Source: Petaurus breviceps papuanus
Lineage: Eukaryota; Chordata; Mammalia; Diprotodontia; Petauridae
Assembly: GCA_028583685.1 (NCBI GenBank)
Contig: JAMXIF010000032.1
Location: 5,436,320 to 5,500,319, forward strand
Direction of reading: 5' to 3'
DNA length: 64,000 bases
The position numbers were made by a program, and so were the translations under genes. The notes under the pieces are model-generated. The model did no database searches and had not been told where the DNA came from. It was given only the letters and a program-made list of their open reading frames with translations. Positions 57,361-64,000 of the stretch are shown here, piece by piece; position 1 is the first letter of the stretch, and each line of letters starts with the position of its first letter.

Positions 57361-58488
57361 TGAAGAGGTTACCCACTAAGAGTTAGGATTGCTCTGGAGA
57401 CCCTAAAATACCAATACGCTGGGTCCTGCCGAATGAATTGACTCAAGTCTTCTCAGCCAAAGAAAAGTAAAGTTTATTAAAAGTTCTCTTGTATTGGACG
57501 CAGAGTAAGTCTGTGCTAAGTCATTCTATGGAGCTCTCACAAACATGAAGACAGGATGGGGTCTTATATATAGAAGGTTGTGGGAGGAATCTAGGGGTGG
57601 TCTAGAGAAGGAGTTTGGGGAGGGTCTTCAGGAGGAGTTAATGAGGTCAATGAGCGATTAAGGGTGGGAAGTGCTGAAGGCCACCTGGAGACAACAGCCA
57701 ATGGTGAGCTAGGCCAGTTCAAGGGTGGATTGATGCTTTGATAGGCTCAAGGGTGGGAAAATAGTAACAGGGTGGGAAGTCTAGTAACAGAGGCTTGGGC
57801 TCAGCCACAATGTAAGGCTTATTGCCTCATACAAATGCCTCATTGTAATGGAAATGCAAATTTCGAAGATCTTCCCTGCCCCTAGGCTAAAGTGCACCTG
57901 AAGCCTGGGGTGGGAGGCTTGTTTTTCAGTAGATACTTTTTGATTGGCCAGTGGGTCAATAAGGTTGTTACATTCTCTGAGCCAGGAGAAGGTTATATAA
58001 GCCCTGCAGTGTAGCTTTGTTTTGGGGCTCACTTTGATAAGTGTTCTGTGATTTGAGCTGGATTCTGGGAAGCCGTTGTCCACAGCCGCCCTCCCCCCCC
58101 TCCCGAAAAACCCAGATGTTGATTTGGTATGGATGTAATGGTTGGACAGTTTGGAAAGCTGTCTACTTGATCTGTTTCTGTCTTGCTAATTCTGTCTGTA
58201 TACTCTGAAGTCCAGGGTGCTGACCTTTTTCCCCTGAACTAGGTAAATGATACATATTTGACTGATTAAAGTAAGATTGTTAACCCATTTTGAGTTGCTT
58301 TCCTTTATCAAAGTAGATCCAAGAACCTGTGTTGGCAGCAAACCCTGAGGACTTGGGGTGCTTGCTGCTACACTCATCAAATGAGATGATTTAATCAGAG
58401 TTCAAGGTGGGTTCCCAGAACCTGTACCTCAAGGACTCAAGGAGAGCTCGAGGGGGCTCCCAGAGCCCATACCTCATCATATAACACA
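57361..58488 (-). mobile_element. LTR family B, minus strand, split by a family A LTR
   Basis: The reverse complement aligns with 59004-59620: 'ataagccttacattg', 'accacccctagattcctccc', TATA-like 'tatatataagac', 'aataaactttacttttcttt', 'caggacccagcgtattgg'. A purine tract (aggggaaga on the minus strand, near 58490-58500) lies just upstream of its start, as a polypurine tract would before a 3' LTR. The outer end near 57361 is approximate. Confidence 0.75.
57844..58372 (+). mobile_element. Solo LTR, family A, nested in LTR family B
   Basis: 529 bp, tgtaatgg ... gctgctaca. Exact 5-bp duplication ctcat at 57839-57843 and 58373-58377. TATA-like 'ttatataagccctg' and ATTAAA present. Very close to the copy at 35950-36473. 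Confidence 0.93.
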
Positions 58489-59003
58489 GTCTTCCCCTGA
58501 TTTAAAATCTTTTAAGTAAAAAGTTCTGTGTATTGTTCTGACCTTTTGAAAAAATTCTATAGATTTATGGGTCAGATTATTTCTCATACTCCCTCGTCCA
58601 GTAGGGGCTCCTTTGTTCTGAACCCAGGCCTTCAGTATAAGTGGGTAAGTATAACTTACCAGATCCCAAAATCTTCTCTAATGAGAAGAGGGATTCAGTT
58701 TTAGATCTTTAAACCCTCACTGTAATGCTTTAAGGACAAATTATTTCAAGCTTAGGCTTAGTCTTTTGTCTAAAATTTCCTTAAAATGTTTCTTTTTTTA
58801 AAGTACTAAATGTAAAACATGAATTAGGTATGGGACAGGTATTTATTTTCCTATACACAAAAGGAATTCTAAATATAGAACACCCATACAGGAGAGTCAG
58901 ACCCCCATAGTTCAAGCTGGAAGCAGTCTCTTCTTTTAATAAGTACACTGAGTCATTGGTTCTTCTGGCTCTGACACACCCAAAAGCTGAGTCACTATCT
59001 CTC
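58489..59003. other. Unassigned, possibly remnant of a family B internal region
   Basis: Lies between the two inverted family B LTRs, next to the purine tract. No gag, pol or env similarity seen. Confidence 0.35.
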
Positions 59004-59620
59004 TGTGATGGGGTTTAGGCTCTGGGAACCCCCTTGAATCTTCCCACTTGATGAAGCATTTGCCTGAGGCCATAAGCCTTTCATTAGTGCTAGGACCAAA
59101 TCTCTTTTACCCTTAACCTAGCCTAGCCCTCCGTTGTTCAGCTACTTCCCACCCTTGGTCCTATCAAAATATCTATACCCAAATCTGTTACCCTTAAACT
59201 AGCCTAGCCCTCCATTGTCTGTCATCTCCAGGTAACCTTCAGGTATTTCCTACCCTTAATCCCACTCCTGGAGTCTAACTTCAGTCCTATCAGATCCTCT
59301 TTAGACTCCTCCCCAAACCCCTCCTCTAGACCACCCCTAGATTCCTCCCACAATCTTTCTGTATATAAGATCCATTTTTCCTCCATGAGGGGCTGAGAGT
59401 CAATCTAGCTCAGACAGTCTGTGTCAGATTGTTCTGGTCCACTTTCAATACAAGCATCACAAATACTTAGGCTCCTTAAGAGTCTACCTATTATGACAAA
59501 TTTTTAACAAACTTTGCTTTTCTTTGACTGAGAGAAGGCTTGATTCAAATTCATTCAGCAGGACCCAGCATGTCAGTATTTTGGGGTCTCAAGCACCCCT
59601 AAACCCTAAACATCAACATA
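59004..59620 (+). mobile_element. LTR family B, plus strand
   Basis: Starts about tgtgatgg and carries 'accacccctagattcctccc', TATA-like 'tgtatataagatcc', 'caggacccagcatgtcagta'. An internal duplication of period about 81 bp ('acccttaa.ctagcctagcc' at 59109 and 59190) is unique to this copy. Its 3' end is approximate. Confidence 0.75.
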
Positions 59621-60230
59621 AAAACTCAAATACTCAATTACATAATACTCAGGGTTCAGTCCAGTCATGTAACTTTGTAATGTAGTGATGGCAGGGCAAC
59701 AGGTATAGGAACTTTTTTTTTTTCCAAATGCTTTATTAACTTCTGATTTACATCATGCATTTCCACCAGATTTTGAGTTACAAATTTTCTCCCCATTTTC
59801 CCCTACCCACTGCCCCAAAATAGCAGTCCCACAGGATATCCCCTCCTCCAATCCGCTCTCTCCCATATTTTCTCACATACCCCTTTCGAGTTTTCCAGTG
59901 AATCTCTATGCCCCAGTGCCTGTATATCTTATTTCCCTATTACATGTAAAATAGTATTAATAACAGTATATATGTACATTTGAATATTTGATTTTAAAAC
60001 TTTGAATTCCAGATTCATTCCCTTCCTCCCTTGTCACCCGCCCTTACTGGGAAGATGAGCAGTTCAGTATAGGTTGTACATGGGTGGCTAATGAAAAACA
60101 ATAACATAGTAGATATATTGTAAAAGACTGACTATATTTCCCTCCCTCCTATCCCATCTCCCACTTGTTCTATTTTCTGCTTTGATCACGTCCTTTTTTC
60201 AAAAGTGGGTGCTTCCAACTTCCCTCCCCC

Positions 60231-61946
60231 TGTAGCGGCAAGCACCCCAGTGTCCCCAGGGTGCCTGCTCACACAGGTTCTTGGATCTGCTTTGATAAAG
60301 GAAAGCAACTCAAAATGGGTTAACAAGCTTACTTTAATCAGTCAGACATATATCGGTTACCTTGTTCAGGGGGAAAAGGTCAGCACCCCAAGCTTCAAAA
60401 TACACAGACAGAGTTATCAAGACTGAAACAGATCAAGTAGACAGCTTTCCAAACTGTCCAAGCATTACATCCATACCAAATCAACATCTGGCTTTCAACA
60501 TCTGGGTTTTTCAAAGCCGGGGGGGGGGGCCTGGACAACGGCTTCCCAGAATACAGATCAAATCACAGAACACTTCTCAAAGTGAGCCCCCCCCAAAACA
60601 AAGCCTCACATCAGGGCTTATATAACCTTCTCCTGGCTCAGAGAATCTAACAACCTTTTGGACCCACTGGCCAATCAAAAAGTATCTACTGAAAAACAAG
60701 CCTCCCTCCCCAGGCTTCAGGTGCACTTTAGCCTAGGGGCAGGGAAGATCTTCCAAATTTGCATTCCCATTACATTCGGCCCCAAGATCTTTCATGCCCA
60801 TAGCATAGACAATTCACTTTTGAATTAGCACTAAACATCTCTTACTTCACATTTTCAAGGTACAGAACTAAAGTTACCAAAGTGGCCACTGGGCCTTAAA
60901 CAAACACAAAGAGTTCAAATAAAAGTTCTCTGGGGGAGGGGTATCCTTCCCCTCACACAGCTCCAGCCCCTGCCTCCAAGCACAGAGAGGGGGCTGGGCA
61001 ACAAAACCAACAAGGTGGGGTCCCTGGGGATCCAAGGCACTCCATCCCACCCACCATAGTCACAAGTCCATCCTCCCCCTGGGCTCCAAACTGTGGGATG
61101 CAGCCAGGAAACACACTCAGTGCCCCTACTTTGCTGCTCAGTTCTTATCTTTTCCTGTGGCTCAATTCCGAACTCCTGGGTTCCTTCTCCTTCCGCAGGT
61201 GGCAGCCACTCCTGGCTTCTGCCCAGGTCCTGATGCAGGCAGCTCACCATTCCTGCTCTCAGCTCAGCGAAGTCTGCATGCAGGCCATTCTCCTCTCCTG
61301 CTCCACGGCTCCACAGAATCAGAGCTACCACAACTGGGAAACAAACAATTATGCCAGTCCCCATACTTTCCTTTTACTCTGCAGATCCTGTTCGTGATGT
61401 CATTTTGTAGTGGCAAGCACCCCAGTGTCCCCAGGGTGCCTGCTCACACAGGTTCTTGGATCTGCTTCGATAAAGGAAAGCAACTCAAAATGGGTTAACA
61501 AGCTTACTTTAATCAGTCAGACATATATCATTTACCTTGTTCAGGGGAAAAAGGTCAGCACCCCGAACTTCAAAATACACAGATAGAATTATCAAGACAG
61601 TAACAGATCAAGTAGACAGCTTTCCAAACTGTCCAAGCATTACATCCATACCAAATCAACATCTGGCTTTCAACATCTGGGTTTTTCAAAGCCAGGGGGG
61701 GCCCTTGACAACGGCTTCCCAGAATACAGATCAAATCACAGAACACTTCTCAAAGTGAGCCCCCCCAAAACAAAGCCTCACATCAGGGCTTATATAACCT
61801 TCTCCTGGCTCAGAGAATCTAACAACCTTTTGGACCCACTGGCCAATCAAAAAGTATCTACTGAAAAACAAGCCTCCCTCCCCAGGCTTCAGGTGCACTT
61901 TAGCCTAGGGGCAGGGAAGATCTTCCAAATTTGCATTCCCATTACA
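60231..61946 (-). mobile_element. Compact LTR element (two family A LTRs, 631-bp interior)
   Basis: 3' LTR 60231-60774 and 5' LTR 61406-61946 (minus orientation), both tgtaatgg ... ccactaca/ccgctaca, with TATA (cttatataac antisense) and ATTAAA. The interior 60775-61405 carries one open frame of 149 codons (60915-61364) that I cannot relate to gag, pro, pol or env. Insertion lies in a C-run of the HAL1 3'UTR (4-5 bp duplication, ambiguous). LTRs differ by a few percent, so likely a few to about ten million years old. Probably non-autonomous. Confidence 0.85.
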
Positions 61947-62473
61947 CCCCACCCCCCCAGCCTGCCTTCCCTTCCATCATCCGATCTCTCATCCCCTTCC
62001 CCCCCTACTCTCCTGGAGGGTGAGATACCCTATTTAGTGTGTATTTCATTACCTCCTCAAGCCAAATTCAATGGGAATAAGGTTGACCCCTTCCCTTTTG
62101 CCTTCCTATTCTTCCCCTCCATTGTAACCATTTTCCCTTGACTCTTCTATATGAGATAGTTTACCCCATCTGTCTCTCCCCATCTCCTCTCATTATATTC
62201 CTCTCTCACCTCTTAATTTCACCTTTTAAGTATCATCCCTTCCTGTTAAATTGGTCCTGTGCCCTCTATCTATGTATACCTGTAAACATATATACACACA
62301 TTCACATATGTATTCATATGCCCATATATCCTCATATAGACATATATATATTTCTATTCCCTTCAACTACTGAGAAAAGTTTCATCAGTTACAATTACTG
62401 TTTTTTCCATGTAGGAATGTTAATAGTTCAACTCTGATAAGTTCCTTATGATTTCTTTTCTCTGTTTACCTTC

Positions 62474-63545
62474 TCATGCTTCTCTTGCTTCTTGTATCTG
62501 AATATCAAATTTTCTATTCAACTCTGGTTTTTTCAGCAAGAATGCTTGAAAGTCCTCTATTCCACTAAATAGCCATATTTTCCCCTGAAACATGATACTC
62601 AGTTTTGCTGGGTAGGTGATTCTTGGTTCTAATCCCAGCTCCTTTGACCTCTGGAATATCATATTCTAAGCCCTTCGATCCCTCAGTGTAGAAGCTTCCA
62701 GATCCTGGGTTATGCTGATTGTGTTTCCACAATATTCAAATTGTTTCTTCCTGGCTGCTTGTAATATTCTCTCCTTAATCTGGGAATTCTGGAACCTGGC
62801 TATAATATACCTAGGAGTTTTCTTTTTGGGATCTTTTTCAGGAGGTGATCTGTGGATTCTTTCAACCTCTATTTTACCCTCTGGTTCTAAAACATCACAG
62901 CAGTTTTTTTTTGAGAACTTCCTGGAGGATGATTTGTAGGTTCTTATGTTGATCATGGCTTTCAGGTAGTCCAATAATTTTTAAATTATCTCTCCTGGAT
63001 CTATTTTCCAGGTCAGTGGTTTTTCCCATGAGATATGTCACATTGCCTTCTATTCTTTCATTTGTTTGGATCTGTTTAACAGCATCTTGATTTCTCATAA
63101 AGTCATTAGCTTCCATTTGTTCCAATCTAATTCTGAAGCAATAATTCTCCTCATTGGGCTTTTGAGATTCTTTTTCCATCTGGCAAATTCAGCTTCTTAA
63201 GGTATTCTCCTCATTGCCTTTTTGAGCCTCTTTTGCCATTTGAGTTGGTCTATTTTTTAAGGCATGATTTTCCTCAGTTAGGCTGTTAAGTCTCATTTCT
63301 TAATTTTCTTGCATTGTTCTCATTTCTCTTTCCAATTTTTCCTCCACTTCTCTTATCTGCTTCTTAAGGTCCTCTATGGCCTGTAACCAGCTTGTATTTT
63401 CCTTTGAAGCTTTTGGTGCAGGAGTTCTGACTTCACTGTCTTCCTCCTCTTCCCTGCTTTGCTGCTTTTTGTCCCCAAAATAGGAGTGTAATGTTGGAAT
63501 CTTCTGTCTGCTTTGTTTCCTTTGCCTGCTCATTTTGCCACTCAA
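62474..63545 (-). pseudogene. L1-type ORF1 remnant of second HAL1-like element
   Basis: N-terminal basic region ('MSGKMSRQRKQSRQKIPTL', 63545 leftward), coiled coil ('KESQKPNEENYCFRIRLEQ'), RRM ('TTDLENRSRRDNLKIIGLPE'), 'KIEVERIHRSPPEKDPKKKT', then C-terminal domain ('EPRITYPAKLSIMFQGK') ending '...IQIQEAREA' at 62474. Better preserved than the first copy, but the frame is broken in several places. Confidence 0.9.
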
Positions 63546-64000
63546 TTACTTGACTTATGGGCTTTTTGCCACAGTAGGACTCTGCTACCAGACAGGGGAG
63601 CTTTTTTCCCAAAAGCTGGGGTTTTCTCAGCTGCCAGAGGTATTAGATGGGTGCCCTTTCTGAGGCCTCCACATGCTCTGGCAAGCTGGACACACATCCC
63701 AGGACCTCCACCCTAGACTGCAATCCAGATCCAAGAAGGTTAAAGTAAGAGCGATTACCCCTCAGACTGGTGCTTGGTCCCCCTACACTCTGCAGGCCAG
63801 GAGCTGAAGCTGTCATGTGGTGCTTGCTGGCTGTGCCGGTGTCTCAGCAGCTTCTTGCCCCAAGGGCAAAAGCCAAGCACTCCCACTTACTGGGTCCCAA
63901 AGTCCAGACTGCACTGACCTCTCAGTTTGTCCTTTGCATCTATGTGTTGATAATTCTGGAAACAGCCACAGCTGCTGCTGATCTGGAGACCCTCTGGCTG

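Larger units (their letters stand above)
59713..64000 (-). mobile_element. HAL1-like element, split by a compact LTR element, cut by window edge
   Basis: Left end: A tail and 'aataaagcatttgg' (antisense). The same pyrimidine-rich 3'UTR as the first copy runs to 60230, resumes at 61947, then ORF1 (62474-63545) and the 5'UTR run to the window end. As in 16559-19323, ORF1 is followed by a 3'UTR with no ORF2. Confidence 0.85.

Noticed and set aside
61098-61498. Plus-strand frames of 99 and 113 codons
   Set aside because: Antisense to the interior and LTR of the compact LTR element.

Overview
The window looks like intergenic or intronic DNA from a marsupial, possibly an Australian one. The evidence is its repeat content: tRNA-headed SINEs ending in the 'acttaacccc(c)aattgcc...aaaa' tail (WSINE/MON-like), MAR1-type SINEs ending in 'gac.gactgaacaacaa', abundant L1 of marsupial type, ORF1-only half-L1 (HAL1-like) elements, old L2, CR1 and RTE fragments, and short-internal LTR elements. 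I found no host exon, tRNA gene, rRNA, CpG island or CRISPR array. All the longer open frames lie in, or antisense to, repeats, except one unexplained frame at 30222-30620.

Layout. 1-0.83 kb is the 5' part of an L1/HAL1 on the minus strand. 0.9-9 kb holds SINEs, a palindromic mariner-type MITE, a minus-strand L2, a shortened old L1 and a dimeric SINE. 9.0-10.9 kb is a 5'-truncated L1 with target-site duplication (TSD). 11-15.5 kb holds MIR/L2 pieces and a ~39-bp minisatellite split by an LTR. 15.5-25.3 kb is an old minus-strand L1 invaded by a younger L1, itself invaded by a complete HAL1-like element; the same old L1 also holds a SINE split by a solo LTR and a dimeric SINE. 25.3-37.7 kb holds MIR/MAR1/L2 pieces, an assembly gap in a pyrimidine tract, a hAT-like fossil and a solo LTR. 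37.8-39.3 kb is a plus-strand L1/HAL1 5' half. 39.9-47.6 kb holds L1 3' ends, an L1 reduced to its two ends, and two long L2 copies. 47.6-57.3 kb is mixed old repeats, including CR1 and RTE pieces. 57.4-59.6 kb has two LTRs of one family in opposite orientation, one split by a solo LTR of another family. 59.7 kb to the end is a second HAL1-like element interrupted by a compact two-LTR element.

The most informative features are insertion relationships, which give a relative order of activity: L2, CR1, MIR and old L1 first; then MAR1-type and WSINE-like SINEs, younger L1 and hAT; then HAL1, the dimeric SINE and the LTR families. The best candidates for something new are an Alu-like dimeric SINE whose left and right monomers also exist alone, and a 1.7-kb LTR element with only about 630 bp between its LTRs and no recognisable gag or pol. 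Family names come from memory of consensus sequences; boundaries marked 'about' are approximate.
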